A DNA stretch of 64,000 nt from Phenylobacterium glaciei (GTDB lineage Bacteria; Pseudomonadota; Alphaproteobacteria; Caulobacterales; Caulobacteraceae), in assembly GCF_016772415.1 (NCBI RefSeq), contig NZ_JAGSGD010000001.1, forward strand, positions 2,195,501 through 2,259,500, written 5' to 3'. Below, piece after piece: positions 10,909 to 20,691 of this stretch. The number at the start of each line of letters is the position of its first letter. Within the stretch, counting starts at the first letter, position 1. The notes below the pieces were generated by a model. The model searched no databases. It worked only from the letters and a program-made list of their open reading frames with translations, and was not told where the DNA came from. The position numbers and the translations under genes were made by a program.

Positions 10909-11331
10909 ATGATCGGTAGACTGAACCATGTGGGGGTCGCCACCCCCTCCATCGACGAGGCTGTGAAGGTCTACCGCGACCTGCTGGGCGCGACCGCCAT
11001 CGGCGAGAAGTTCGCCCTGCCCGAACAGGGCGTCTGGGTCTGCTTCGTCGACACGCCCAACAGCCAGATCGAACTGATCGAGCCCTATGGCGAGGCCTCG
11101 CCGATCCACGGTTTCCTGGCCAAGAACCCCTCGGGCGGCCAGCACCACATCTGTTTCGAGGTCCCCGACATTCTGGTGGCCCGCGACGACATGCGCGCCA
11201 AGGGCGCCACGGTGCTGGGCACGGGTGAGCCGCGCATCGGGGCGCACGGCGTGCCGGTGATCTTCATCCATCCCAAGAACATGGGCGGCGTGCTGGTCGA
11301 GCTCATGGAAACCCCAAAGGACGCGCACTGA
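10909..11331 (+). CDS. mce: methylmalonyl-CoA epimerase
   Basis: This 140-residue vicinal-oxygen-chelate (glyoxalase-fold) protein interconverts the R and S forms of methylmalonyl-CoA in propionate and branched-chain catabolism. Metal ligands are visible as His in RLNHVGVA, His in GQHHICFEV and Glu in GVLVELMET. The longer reading frame begins far upstream inside the CoA-transferase gene. The ATG at 10909 is chosen because the family fold starts immediately after it. The TGA overlaps the next ATG by one base. Confidence 0.93.
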   Translation: MIGRLNHVGVATPSIDEAVKVYRDLLGATAIGEKFALPEQGVWVCFVDTPNSQIELIEPYGEASPIHGFLAKNPSGGQHHICFEVPDILVARDDMRAKGATVLGTGEPRIGAHGVPVIFIHPKNMGGVLVELMETPKDAH

Positions 11332-11594
11332 TGACCTGGTTCACGGGCTTTGCGATCTATCTGACCATCTGGTGGACGGTGCTGTTCGCCGTCCTGCCGC
11401 TGGGCGTCGTCAGCCACGCCGAGGCCGGCATTGACAAGGGTGACGGCGGTGATCCCGGCGCGCCGGTCGATCCCAAGTTGAAGAAGAAGTTCATCACCAC
11501 CACCTGGATCTCGGCGGTCGTCTTCGTGGTCCTGTGGCTGCTGCTGCACTTCCAGGTAATTCCGCTGCCGCGTCTGCCCTCCGGCCTGGGCTGA
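11331..11594 (+). CDS. DUF1467 family small membrane protein
   Basis: This 87-residue protein has two hydrophobic segments (residues about 2-25 and 55-76) joined by a polar loop rich in Asp, Gly and Lys. It matches the DUF1467 family, which in alphaproteobacteria often lies directly after the methylmalonyl-CoA epimerase gene, as here with a one-base overlap. The function is not known. An inner-membrane location is inferred from the hydrophobic segments. Confidence 0.85.
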   Translation: MTWFTGFAIYLTIWWTVLFAVLPLGVVSHAEAGIDKGDGGDPGAPVDPKLKKKFITTTWISAVVFVVLWLLLHFQVIPLPRLPSGLG

Positions 11595-11638
11595 TTGCTC
11601 ACGGCGGCGGCGTCGCCCGGCGGAGGCGCTTAAAGATT

Positions 11639-11796
11639 GGGCGAAACCTATGCAGTCGCCCGGGCCACGCTTAACGCCATCGCGGGACGGCGTAACCCGG
11701 GTTACCAAGAGTCACATCGCGGGCCGCCAAAAGCAGCTCGTGGCGTTTTCCCCGACGACGAGAAGGCCGCCCACCTCCCTGGGCGGCCTTCTTTTC
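11639..11796 (+). ncRNA. candidate small RNA or long 3' untranslated region
   Basis: The 281-base gap between the DUF1467 gene and proS has no plausible coding frame but can form a row of hairpins. They are GGGCGA/TCGCCC (11639-11644 with 11656-11661), ACGCC/GGCGT (11674-11678 with 11689-11693), CGCCA/TGGCG followed by TTTT near 11755, and then a perfect 12-pair terminator. A 14-base palindrome (11692-11705) lies inside. This could be an independent sRNA of about 160 bases or simply the structured tail of the mce operon. No known RNA family was recognised, and SRP, RNase P and tmRNA signatures are absent. Confidence 0.3.
11762..11796 (+). terminator. intrinsic terminator
   Basis: A perfect 12-pair stem, GAAGGCCGCCCA with TGGGCGGCCTTC, encloses a six-base loop and is followed by TTTTC. 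It has no T run on the other side, so it works on the plus strand. It ends the mce/DUF1467 transcript or the candidate small RNA, 80 bases before proS. Confidence 0.85.
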
Positions 11797-11875
11797 ATCC
11801 AGCTTCGTTGCCAAGGTCCAAGCGCAACGGCTATCAGGGCCGTTGATCTGAACCTCGTCCGGGAATCTTCGCCAG

Positions 11876-13189
11876 ATGCGTCTTTCGCGTTACTTCATGC
11901 CGACGCTTCGGGAAGCCCCCTCCGACGCCCAGGTGGTCAGCCACCAGCTCATGCTGCGCGCCGGCATGATCCGCCAGGAGGCCGCCGGCATCTATGCCTG
12001 GCTGCCGCTGGGCCTGCGGGTCCTGAAGAAGATCGAGCATATCGTGCGTGAGGAAATGGACCGGGCCGGCGCCATCGAGGTGCTGATGCCCACCCTGCAG
12101 CTCGCCGACCTGTGGCGCGAGAGCGGCCGCTATGAGGACTATGGCGACGAGATGCTGCGCATCACTGACCGCCACAAGCGCGACCTGCTCTACGGCCCCA
12201 CGGCGGAAGAGGTGATCACCGACATCTTCCGCGCCTATGTGAAGAGCTACAAGGACCTGCCCAAGAACCTCTACAACATCCAGTGGAAGTTCCGCGACGA
12301 GCGCCGCCCCCGGTTCGGCGTGATGCGCGGCCGCGAGTTCCTGATGAAGGACGCCTATTCCTTCGACGTGGACGAGGCCGCCGCGCGCAGGTCCTACAAC
12401 CGCATGTTCATCGCCTACCTGAACACCTATGCCCGCATGGGCCTGAACGTGGTGCCCATGAAGGCCGATCCCGGCCCCATCGGCGGGGATCTCAGCCACG
12501 AGTTCATCATCCTGGCCGACACCGGCGAGAGCCAGGTGTTCTGCCACAAGGACCTGGTGGAGATGGGCGCGCCGGGCGACGTCGACTGGGACAGCGACCT
12601 CCAGCCCCTGGTGGAGCAGCGCACCAACCTCTACGCCGCCACCGAGGAGATGCACGACGAGGCGGCCTTCGCCCTGGTGCCCGAGGACAAGCGCCTCTCG
12701 GCCCGCGGCATCGAGGTCGGCCACATCTTCTATTTCGGCGAGAAGTACTCCAAGCCCATGAAGGCCACGGTGGCCGGGCCCGACGGCCAGGACCGCCCGA
12801 TCCACGGCGGCTCCTACGGCGTCGGCGTCTCGCGCCTGACCGGGGCGATCATCGAGGCGAGCCATGACGAGGCGGGCATCATCTGGCCCGACGCCGTGGC
12901 GCCCTTCGGCGCGGCGGTGATCAACCTGCGGCCCGGCGATGCGGCCGTCGATGAGGTGGCCGAAAACGCCTATCAAGCCCTGATCGCGGCCGGCAAGGAC
13001 CCCCTGCTGGACGACAGCGATCAGCGCCCCGGCGCCAAGTTCGCCGCCATCGACCTGGTGGGCATCCCCTGGCAGCTGGTGGTGGGCCCCAAGGGCGTCG
13101 CCGACGGCACCGTCGAGATCAAACGCCGCGCCACCGGCGAGAAGCAGACCCTGCCGCTGGAGCAGGCCCTGAAGGTGATCACCGCGTGA
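11876..13189 (+). CDS. proS: prolyl-tRNA synthetase (short form)
   Basis: This 437-residue class II aminoacyl-tRNA synthetase charges tRNA-Pro. Motif 2 is visible in [16 protein letters not shown] and motif 3 in [17 protein letters not shown], with the anticodon-binding domain after about residue 340. The insertion editing domain of the E. coli-type enzyme is absent, giving the short type 2 length usual in alphaproteobacteria. The stop overlaps the GTG of the following lolC/E gene by four bases. Confidence 0.96.
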   Translation: MRLSRYFMPTLREAPSDAQVVSHQLMLRAGMIRQEAAGIYAWLPLGLRVLKKIEHIVREEMDRAGAIEVLMPTLQLADLWRESGRYEDYGDEMLRITDRHKRDLLYGPTAEEVITDIFRAYVKSYKDLPKNLYNIQWKFRDERRPRFGVMRGREFLMKDAYSFDVDEAAARRSYNRMFIAYLNTYARMGLNVVPMKADPGPIGGDLSHEFIILADTGESQVFCHKDLVEMGAPGDVDWDSDLQPLVEQRTNLYAATEEMHDEAAFALVPEDKRLSARGIEVGHIFYFGEKYSKPMKATVAGPDGQDRPIHGGSYGVGVSRLTGAIIEASHDEAGIIWPDAVAPFGAAVINLRPGDAAVDEVAENAYQALIAAGKDPLLDDSDQRPGAKFAAIDLVGIPWQLVVGPKGVADGTVEIKRRATGEKQTLPLEQALKVITA

Positions 13190-14467
13190 GCCCGCAGCCG
13201 TTGGGAGCCCACGCCGCGCCCTTCGGCCTGTGGGAACGCACCGTCGCGGGCCGCTACCTGCGCGCCAAGCGGAGCCAGGGCGGCGTCGCCCTGATCTCGC
13301 TGATCTCCTTCATCGGCATCACCCTGGCCGTCGCCGTGCTGATCATCGTGATGAGCGTGATGAACGGCTTCCGCTCCGAACTGCTCAGCCGCATCCTCGG
13401 CTTCAACGGCCACGTCTATGTGGCCGGCGGCGTGCTGCAGACCCCGGGCCGCGACCCGATGATCCAGCGCCTGCGCAGGCTGCCGGGCGTCACCCAGGCC
13501 GCCCCGGTCATCGAGGCCCAGGCCATGGCGCTGGGCATGGGCCAGATCAGCGGCGCCATCGTGCGCGGCCTGTCCCCCGCCGACCTGCGGGCCACCAAGA
13601 TTATCGCCTCGAACATCGTCTCTGGATCTCTAGAGGGCTTTGGCGAGGGCGAGTACGGCGGTGACCTGATCCTGGTCGGCGACGAGCTGGCCCGCAACCT
13701 GGGCGTCCAGGCAGGTGACGCGCTCACCCTCATTTCCCCCACCGGCGGGGCCACGGCCTTCGGCGCCACGCCGCAGCGCAAATCCTACACCGTGGCCGGC
13801 ACTTTCAAGGTTGGGATGAGCCAGTACGACCAGGCCTTCATCTACATGCCGCTGGCCCAGGCCCAGCTGTTCTTCGGCCGCGACACCGGCGTCGACTTCG
13901 TGGAGATGAAGCTCGCCGATCCCGACAAGGCCATGGACATGAAGCCCCAGGTGGCCGCCATCGCCGGACCCGCCTCCATCGTCACCGACTGGACCCAGAA
14001 GAACGCCTCCTACTGGGGCGCCCTGCAGGTGGAGCGGAACGTCATGTTCCTGATCCTGATGATGCTGCTGTTCATCGCGGCGATGAACATCATCTCGGGC
14101 CTGGTCATGCTGGTGAAGAACAAGAGCCGCGACATTGCCATCCTGCGCACCATGGGGGCGGGGCAGGGGAGCATCCTGCGCATCTTCTTCATGACCGGCG
14201 CCACCATCGGCCTGCTCGGCACCCTGACGGGCCTGGGGATCGGGGTGCTGTTCTGCACCTTCATCGGCGAGATCCAGCAGTTCGTGGAGTGGGCCACCGG
14301 CGCCCAGGTGTTCAATTCCGACGTCTATTTCCTCACCCGCGTGCCGGCCAAGATCGACTGGATGGAGGTCGCGGGCATCACCGGCGGGGCGCTGGCCATG
14401 ACCTTCGTGGCCAGCCTGCCCTCGGCCTGGCGCGCCTCGCGCCTCGATCCCGTGGAGGCGCTTCGCT

Positions 14468-14475
<8 letters not shown>
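13186..14475 (+). CDS. lolC: lipoprotein-releasing ABC transporter permease (LolC/E family)
   Basis: This 429-residue inner-membrane protein has one N-terminal transmembrane segment (near residues 40-65), a large periplasmic domain and three C-terminal segments with the FtsX-type fold. It works with LolD to extract lipoproteins for transfer to LolA. A single gene here suggests a homodimeric LolC/E-type (LolF-like) permease; I cannot tell C from E. The start is GTG overlapping the proS stop. The stop overlaps the lolD start by eight bases. Confidence 0.92.
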
Positions 14476-15172
<697 letters not shown>

Positions 15173-15184
15173 GCGCCCGCCCGT

Positions 15185-15757
15185 CTAGCTAAGCAGTCGG
15201 CTCAACAGCACCGAATGCAGGCTCCAGCCCAGGAAGCCGGCGAGGCCCATGATCAGGCCCAGCGCGCCGAACGCCCAGGACGCCATCAGCGCGGCGGACA
15301 CTTCCACCAGCGCGGCGACCGCAGCGATCGAGACCGCGATGGAGATCAGGGCGTCCGAGGCGTCGAACTGATCGTCATGCACGTTGAGCGCGTCGTACTG
15401 GGCCTCAAAGCCCTGGGCCTGGCTCCGGAGCTTGGGAATCTCGGTCTGATACTTGGCCATCTCGGCGGTTAGCCGGGCCTGCTCCGCCGTCGTGGCCGAG
15501 GCCACCCTCGCGCCGCCCAGTCCGGCCATGAACCGGGTCTGGGCCAACGCCACCTCGTCGATGTGCAGCTTGGTCTTTGTGGCCTGGTACTCGCCCCAGC
15601 GATCGACGGCGGCGGACTGCGCTTGCTGCATGGCCTGGACGATATTGCCGTCCTTGACCTGGCTGAGGCCCATGAAGATCGACAGCACCACGACGGTGAT
15701 GGCTACGCGCCGGTTGAAGCTCTCGTCTTTGGCCTCTGCGCCGATCTCGATGTCCAT
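15185..15757 (-). CDS. DUF4337 family membrane protein
   Basis: This 190-residue protein has a transmembrane segment at residues about 20-38, a central alpha-helical stretch rich in Ala, Gln and Lys that could form a coiled coil, and two hydrophobic segments in the last 55 residues. It matches DUF4337, of unknown function. The frame is open upstream to 16006, but the ATG at 15757 has an AAGGAG ribosome site six bases ahead, and the upstream part reads as non-coding. It is divergent from the sidA-like gene, so the LexA boxes in between might also affect it. Confidence 0.8.
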   Translation of the reverse strand: MDIEIGAEAKDESFNRRVAITVVVLSIFMGLSQVKDGNIVQAMQQAQSAAVDRWGEYQATKTKLHIDEVALAQTRFMAGLGGARVASATTAEQARLTAEMAKYQTEIPKLRSQAQGFEAQYDALNVHDDQFDASDALISIAVSIAAVAALVEVSAALMASWAFGALGLIMGLAGFLGWSLHSVLLSRLLS

Positions 15758-15816
15758 CCGTATCTCCTTGGCCGTCACTGCCAAGCTGGAGGGCGATCTG
15801 GGCGGCGGTGAGGCGT

Positions 15817-15837
15817 TCATCCACAGGCGTGTGGATG
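15817..15837. other. inverted repeat of DnaA-box-like sequences
   Basis: CATCCACA and TGTGGATG (15818-15825 with 15830-15837) form an eight-base inverted repeat with a four-base spacer. The nine-mer TCATCCACA differs from the DnaA box TTATCCACA at one position. It lies in the divergent control region in front of sidA/dnaE. It has no T run, so it is not a terminator. DnaA binding is only an inference. Confidence 0.25.
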
Positions 15838-15851
15838 GGCTCTTGTCATGA

Positions 15852-15866
15852 GAACAAAACCAGAAT
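15852..15866. promoter_or_regulatory. imperfect LexA box (upstream copy)
   Basis: GAAC-N7-GAAT is one base away from the alphaproteobacterial SOS box GAAC-N7-GAAC (GTTC-N7-GTTC on the other strand). It starts 17 bases before the perfect copy at 15869, with the same 11-base internal period. It is a possible second LexA site. Confidence 0.45.
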
Positions 15867-15868
15867 AG

Positions 15869-15883
15869 GAACATACGCAGAAC
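15869..15883. promoter_or_regulatory. LexA (SOS) box
   Basis: GAAC-ATACGCA-GAAC is a perfect match to the direct-repeat LexA operator of alphaproteobacteria (GTTC-N7-GTTC read on the minus strand). It ends 18 bases before the ATG of the 30-codon sidA-like gene. It overlaps a plausible promoter (TTGTCA at 15843, then TAGGAA at 15866 after 17 bases). LexA bound here would block transcription until DNA damage. Confidence 0.8.
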
Positions 15884-15901
15884 ATTCACAGGGGTGACGT
15901 T

Positions 15902-15994
15902 ATGGTTGTTCGTTTGGCGCGGGAATCGCTGGCCTTTGTGTCGGTGGCGGGGTTTGTCTGGATGATGTGTCAGGTCGCGCAACTGGCCGCCTGA
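15902..15994 (+). CDS. sidA: SidA-like SOS-induced cell division inhibitor
   Basis: This 30-codon frame encodes a basic N-terminus (MVVRLARE) and one hydrophobic segment (residues about 9-29, including [12 protein letters not shown]) ending in two alanines, typical of a single-pass membrane peptide. AGGGG lies eight bases before the ATG. A perfect LexA box sits just upstream. Caulobacter crescentus SidA is a 29-residue, LexA-controlled inner-membrane peptide that halts division through FtsW/FtsN. Size, topology and control match, so I infer orthology. It is too short for usual gene callers. dnaE starts 31 bases after its stop. Confidence 0.78.
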   Translation: MVVRLARESLAFVSVAGFVWMMCQVAQLAA

Positions 15995-16025
15995 GGCTGA
16001 ACCCAACAGTGATGCGGAGGACGGC

Positions 16026-19000
16026 GTGAGCGGGGAACAAGACGGTTTCGTCCATCTCCGGGTCCGCTCGGCCTATTCGCTGCTGGAAGGCGCCATCAAG
16101 GCCGACAAGGTCGGGTCTCTGGCGGCCAAGGCCCACATGCCGGCCGTGGCCCTGACCGACCGGGCCAACCTGTTCGGGGCGCTGGAGTTCTCCGTCGTCA
16201 CCAAGGAGGCTGGTGTCCAGCCCATCGTCGGCCTCGCCCTGCCGGTGCGCGGCATCGGCGAGGGGCCGCCGGAACGCTGGGCCAAGATCCCCACCATCGT
16301 CCTGCTGGCCCAGAGCGAGCAGGGCTATCTGCACCTCTCCGAGCTCTCCTCGATGGCCTATCTGGATATCGAACCCACCGACGAGCCTCAGGTGGCCTGG
16401 AGCGCGGTGGCGCAGCGGGCAGAGGGGCTGCTGCTGCTGTCGGGCGGCGTCGACGGCCCCGTCGATCCCCTGATGGCCGCCGGCAAGACCGCCGAGGGCA
16501 GGGCGGCGCTGGCCGAAATGTCCCGCGTGTTCGGCGACCGATTCTATATCGAGCTGCAGCGCCACGGCATGGCCGCCCAGGCCGCCGCCGAGCCGGAACT
16601 GGTGGCCTACGCCTACGAGTTCGACATTCCGTTGGTGGCGACCAACGACGTCTATTTCGGCCCGGCCGAGCTCTACACGGCCCACGAGGCGCTGCTGTGC
16701 ATCGCCGACGGCGCCTATATCAGCCAGGAGGATCGCCGCCGGGTGACGCCCGAGCACTGGTTCAAGCCGGCCGCCGACATGCGCAAGCTGTTCGCCGACC
16801 TGCCGGAGGCCTGCGACAACACCCTGGATATCGCCCGGCGCTGCGCCTTCATGGTCAAGAAGCGCGACCCGATCCTGCCGCGTTTCCCCACCGTCGCCGG
16901 CCGCACCGAGTCCGAGGAACTGGCCGAGCAGGCGCGTGAGGGGCTGCGCAAGCGCCTGGAGGGGCACACCCTCACGGGGACCGAGCAGGACTACTGGGAC
17001 CGGCTGGAGCGCGAGATTGGCGTCATCCAGTCCATGGGCTTCCCCGGTTACTTCCTGATCGTGTCGGACTTCATGAAGTGGGCGGTGGCTCAAGGTATTC
17101 CGGTGGGGCCAGGCCGGGGTTCGGGCGCGGGCTCCCTGGTGGCCTGGTCGCTGCTGATCACGGGTCTCGATCCCCTGCGCTATGGCCTGATCTTCGAGCG
17201 GTTCCTGAACCCCGAGCGGGTGTCCATGCCCGACTTCGACATCGACTTCTGCCAGGAGCGGCGGGAAGAGGTGATCTCCTACGTCCAGCAGCATTACGGC
17301 CGCGACCGCGTGGCCCAGATCATCACCTTCGGCACCCTGCAGGCCCGCGCGGTCCTGCGGGACGTTGGTCGTGTCTTACAGCTCCCGCTGGGCCAGGTGG
17401 ACCGCCTGGCAAAGATGGTGCCGGCCAACCCCGCCAACCCGGTGACCCTGGCCCGCGCCATCGAGATCGAGCCGCGCCTGCGACAGGCCAAGGATGAGGA
17501 CGAGGCCGTGGCGCAGCTGCTGGAGACCGCGCTGCAGCTGGAAGGCCTCTACCGCAACGCCTCGACCCACGCCGCCGGCGTGGTGATCTCCGACCGGCCC
17601 CTCACCGAACTGACGCCTCTGTATCGCGATCCGCGCTCCGAGCTGCCGGCCACCCAGTTCAACATGAAGTGGGTGGAAAGCGCCGGGCTGGTGAAGTTCG
17701 ACTTCCTCGGTTTGAAGACGCTGACGGTCGTCGACCGGGCGATGAAGCACCTGGCCAAGCGCGGCGCCGACTTCCCCCTGGACAAGCTGCCGCTCGACGA
17801 CGCCAAGTCCTACGAGCTGATGGCGTCGGGCCAGACGGTTGGGGTGTTCCAGCTGGAAAGCCAGGGCATGCGCGACATCCTGCGCCAGCTGCGGCCCAAT
17901 TCCCTGGAAGAGGTCACCGCGTTGATCTCGCTCTATCGGCCGGGCCCGATGGAATCCATTCCGGCCTATGTGGACACCAAGGCGGGCCGCAAGCCGCTCA
18001 ACGTCTATCACCCGCTGCTCGAGCCAGTGCTGACCGATACCTACGGGGTGATCGTCTACCAGGAGCAGGTGATGAACATCGCCCGCATCATGGCGGGCTA
18101 CAGCCTGGGGGAGGCCGACCTTCTTCGCCGCGCCATGGGCAAGAAAAAGAAGGAGGAGATGGACAAGCAGCGCGAGCGGTTCGCCAGCGGGGCCGCCGAG
18201 CGCGGCGTGCCCGTCGATCTGGCCGACACTCTGTTCGAGTTGATGGCGAAGTTCTCCGGCTACGGATTCAACAAGTCCCACGCCGCGCCCTACGCTCTGA
18301 TCGGCTATCAGACCGCCTGGTTGAAGGCCAACGCGCCCGCGGAATTCTTTGCGGCCTCGATGAGCCTCGATATCTCCACGACCGACAAGCTGGCGGCGTT
18401 CTACCAGGACGCCAAGAAGTTCGAGGTCAAGATCCGCGCCCCGGACGTCAACCTGTCCTCCGCCGACTTCGATGTCGCCGACGGCGAGGTTCTTTATGCC
18501 CTGGGCGGCATTCGCAACGTCGGGCTCCAGGCCATGGAGCATGTGGTGGCGGTGCGCCGCGAGGGCGGGCCGTTCAAGGACATCTTCGATTTCGTGGAGC
18601 GGGTTGATCCCAAGCAGGTCAACAAGCGGACCTTCGAGACCCTGGTCCGCGCCGGGGCCTTTGACTCCATCCACCAGAACCGCGCCCAGTTGATGGCCGC
18701 CGCCGAGCTGCTGGTGAGCTATGGCCAGACGGTCTCCCAAGGTCGCGCCTCGGACCAGATGAGCTTCTTCGCCGACACCACCTACGATTCCGAGGCGCTG
18801 CGGAAGAAGATGCCCCGCGTCGACAACTGGAACCCTACCCAGCGCCTGGACGAGGAGTTGGCCGCCGTCGGTTTCTACCTTTCCGGCCACCCGATGGACG
18901 ACATGGTGCCGGCCCTGCGCCGCAAGCGCGTCGATCTGTTGGCCGACGTGCTGCCCAAGGCGATGGCCGGGGCCGAAGCCTTCCGCATGGCCGGCGTCGT

Positions 19001-19466
19001 GCGCCGCAAGCAGGAGCGCGCCTCGGCCTCCAGCGGCGAGAAGTTCGCCTTCGTCACCTTCTCCGACCCCACGGGCGAGTTCGAAGTGCTGTTCCCGCCG
19101 GAGTCCCTGCGCAACGCCCGTGAACTGCTGGAGCCCGGCAAGTGCGTCGGCCTGCGCGTCCGCGCCAAGGCCAAGGAAGGGGAGGTTCGGTTCTTCGGCG
19201 ACGGCTGTGAACCCATCGATCGCGCCATCGAGAGTGCGGTGGCCGGCCTGCGCGTCCACCTCGCCCCCCGCAGCGCCGAGATCGACGCCCTGAAGAAGCG
19301 TCTCGAAGGCTCGGTGAACGCCCGTGGCGGCGAGGTCATCCTGGTGGCCGCCGTCGAGGGCGGCCGCGAGGTGGAGGTCAAGCTGCCAGGCCGCTTCACC
19401 CTGGACAATGCGGTGCGCGGCGCCCTGAAGACCGCCCCGGGCGTGGTCTTCGTCGAGGACCTCTAG
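16026..19466 (+). CDS. dnaE: DNA polymerase III alpha subunit
   Basis: This 1146-residue replicative polymerase has an N-terminal PHP domain (residues about 6-280). The palm contains [10 protein letters not shown] and PDFDIDF with catalytic Asp405 and Asp407, and a third aspartate (Asp559) in [10 protein letters not shown]. The fingers, helix-hairpin-helix and OB domains follow. The length fits DnaE1. The start is GTG, with GGAGG five bases ahead. Only 31 bases separate it from the sidA-like gene, so transcription from the SOS promoter may run into dnaE. Confidence 0.97.
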   Translation: MSGEQDGFVHLRVRSAYSLLEGAIKADKVGSLAAKAHMPAVALTDRANLFGALEFSVVTKEAGVQPIVGLALPVRGIGEGPPERWAKIPTIVLLAQSEQGYLHLSELSSMAYLDIEPTDEPQVAWSAVAQRAEGLLLLSGGVDGPVDPLMAAGKTAEGRAALAEMSRVFGDRFYIELQRHGMAAQAAAEPELVAYAYEFDIPLVATNDVYFGPAELYTAHEALLCIADGAYISQEDRRRVTPEHWFKPAADMRKLFADLPEACDNTLDIARRCAFMVKKRDPILPRFPTVAGRTESEELAEQAREGLRKRLEGHTLTGTEQDYWDRLEREIGVIQSMGFPGYFLIVSDFMKWAVAQGIPVGPGRGSGAGSLVAWSLLITGLDPLRYGLIFERFLNPERVSMPDFDIDFCQERREEVISYVQQHYGRDRVAQIITFGTLQARAVLRDVGRVLQLPLGQVDRLAKMVPANPANPVTLARAIEIEPRLRQAKDEDEAVAQLLETALQLEGLYRNASTHAAGVVISDRPLTELTPLYRDPRSELPATQFNMKWVESAGLVKFDFLGLKTLTVVDRAMKHLAKRGADFPLDKLPLDDAKSYELMASGQTVGVFQLESQGMRDILRQLRPNSLEEVTALISLYRPGPMESIPAYVDTKAGRKPLNVYHPLLEPVLTDTYGVIVYQEQVMNIARIMAGYSLGEADLLRRAMGKKKKEEMDKQRERFASGAAERGVPVDLADTLFELMAKFSGYGFNKSHAAPYALIGYQTAWLKANAPAEFFAASMSLDISTTDKLAAFYQDAKKFEVKIRAPDVNLSSADFDVADGEVLYALGGIRNVGLQAMEHVVAVRREGGPFKDIFDFVERVDPKQVNKRTFETLVRAGAFDSIHQNRAQLMAAAELLVSYGQTVSQGRASDQMSFFADTTYDSEALRKKMPRVDNWNPTQRLDEELAAVGFYLSGHPMDDMVPALRRKRVDLLADVLPKAMAGAEAFRMAGVVRRKQERASASSGEKFAFVTFSDPTGEFEVLFPPESLRNARELLEPGKCVGLRVRAKAKEGEVRFFGDGCEPIDRAIESAVAGLRVHLAPRSAEIDALKKRLEGSVNARGGEVILVAAVEGGREVEVKLPGRFTLDNAVRGALKTAPGVVFVEDL

Positions 19467-19496
19467 GGGCGGCCCGCCGCCAACCGCCCCTGGCTA

Positions 19497-19525
19497 TTGC
19501 ATTTTCGGCCGTTACGCCCTACATC
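19497..19525 (+). promoter_or_regulatory. candidate promoter for rpsB-tsf
   Basis: TTGCAT and TACATC are separated by 17 bases, close to a housekeeping sigma-70-type promoter. They lie 30 bases after the dnaE stop and about 120 bases before rpsB. The transcript would carry a leader of about 115 bases. The assignment rests on sequence resemblance alone. Confidence 0.4.
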
Positions 19526-19592
19526 CGCGCCCATTCCACACGCAGGCGTTTGGCGGTTGGCGGGGAGACATCCCGTCGGTTTCCATTCCGGT

Positions 19593-19606
19593 CCTCCTTC
19601 GGGAGG
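19593..19606 (+). promoter_or_regulatory. UUCG hairpin in the rpsB leader
   Basis: CCTCC-TTCG-GGAGG forms a five-pair stem capped by a stable UUCG loop, 42 bases before the rpsB start. S2 is known to repress its own rpsB-tsf message in other bacteria, so the leader could be the control site. The T run after it (GTTTG) is too weak for a clear terminator. Confidence 0.3.
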
Positions 19607-19647
19607 GTTTGTCTGCGGAGGCTAACCGGAAAAAGAGGACCATACAC

Positions 19648-20595
19648 ATGGCGCTTCCCGACTTCTCTATGCGTCAGCTCCTGGAAGCTGGCGCCCACTT
19701 CGGCCACCAGACCCACCGCTGGAACCCGAAGATGGACCGCTACATCTTTGGTAGCCGTTCCAACATCCACATCATCGACCTCAGCCAGTCGATCCCCCTC
19801 CTGCACCAGGCCCTGGTGAAGGTGCGGGAAATCGCCGCCGGCGGTGGCCGCGTGCTGTTCGTCGGCACCAAGCGTCAGGCCTCCGATCCGGTCGCAACCG
19901 CCGCCAAGCGCAGCGCCCAATACTATGTGAACCACCGCTGGCTGGGCGGCACGCTCACCAACTGGCGCACCGTGTCGGGCTCCATCGCCCGCCTGCGCGA
20001 GCTGGAAGGCCTGCTGGACGGCGACGGCTCCGTGGGCCGCGCCAAGAAGGAACTGCTGAAGCTGACGCGGGAACGCGACAAGCTCGAGCTGTCCCTTGGC
20101 GGCATCAAGGACATGGGCGGAATTCCCGACATCATGTTCGTGATCGACACCAACAAGGAAGCGATCGCGATCCTGGAAGCCCGCAAGCTGAACATCCCGG
20201 TCATCGCGATCCTGGACACCAACTGCGATCCGGACGGCATCACCTATCCGATCCCGGGCAACGACGACGCCGCGCGCGCCATCCAGCTCTATTGCGATCT
20301 GATGGCCGACTCGATCCTCGACGGTCTGGCCGCCGGCCAGTCGGCCGCCGGTGTGGACCTGGGCGCCTCCATCGCCCCGATCGAGCCGACGCTCGCCCGT
20401 GAACTGACCCCGGAACCGGTCGTGACCGAAGCCGAGATGGCCGCGCCTGCCGCCGCCGCTCCGGCCCCCGTCGCCGCTGAACCCGTCGCTGTCGCCGCTG
20501 AACCGGCTCCCGTCGAGGCCGCCCCGGCCGCGGCTGAACCGGAGACCACCGCGGCGGAAGCCCCGGCGGCTGAACCGACCGCGACCCAAGAGTAA
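19648..20595 (+). CDS. rpsB: 30S ribosomal protein S2
   Basis: This 315-residue S2 of the small ribosomal subunit shows the signature [11 protein letters not shown] near the N-terminus and GGTLTNW in the core. Residues about 262-315 are a tail made almost only of Ala, Pro, Glu and Val, which extends it beyond the usual 240-260 residues. The ATG at 19648 is chosen because it begins with [19 protein letters not shown], the family N-terminus, behind AGAGGA. It forms the conserved rpsB-tsf-pyrH-frr series. Confidence 0.97.
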   Translation: MALPDFSMRQLLEAGAHFGHQTHRWNPKMDRYIFGSRSNIHIIDLSQSIPLLHQALVKVREIAAGGGRVLFVGTKRQASDPVATAAKRSAQYYVNHRWLGGTLTNWRTVSGSIARLRELEGLLDGDGSVGRAKKELLKLTRERDKLELSLGGIKDMGGIPDIMFVIDTNKEAIAILEARKLNIPVIAILDTNCDPDGITYPIPGNDDAARAIQLYCDLMADSILDGLAAGQSAAGVDLGASIAPIEPTLARELTPEPVVTEAEMAAPAAAAPAPVAAEPVAVAAEPAPVEAAPAAAEPETTAAEAPAAEPTATQE

Positions 20596-20638
20596 GTCGG
20601 AGGCGGCGTCCTCCGGCGTCGCCGACACGAACCTGACA

Positions 20639-20673
20639 CGGCGAGGCCCTAGCTGGACCTCGCCGACCCTTTT
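20639..20673 (+). terminator. hairpin between rpsB and tsf, possible attenuator
   Basis: CGGCGAGG pairs with CCTCGCCG (20639-20646 with 20658-20665) around an 11-base loop, followed by ACCCTTTT. The hairpin sits only 19 bases before the tsf start. The spacing and short T run suggest a partial terminator or processing site that sets the S2 to EF-Ts ratio. Confidence 0.4.
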
Positions 20674-20691
20674 GATCTGAAGGAGCTCACC

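Noticed and set aside
11639..11760. 6S, SRP or tmRNA gene
   Set aside because: None of the characteristic conserved segments (for example the GGAAGGAAGCAG of SRP RNA or a T-arm and CCA) could be found.
15818..15837. terminator of the sidA or DUF4337 side
   Set aside because: The stem has no following T run on either strand and lies upstream of both genes.
20596..20691. independent promoter for tsf
   Set aside because: No -35/-10 pair with suitable spacing was found; the hairpin suggests attenuation within one transcript instead.
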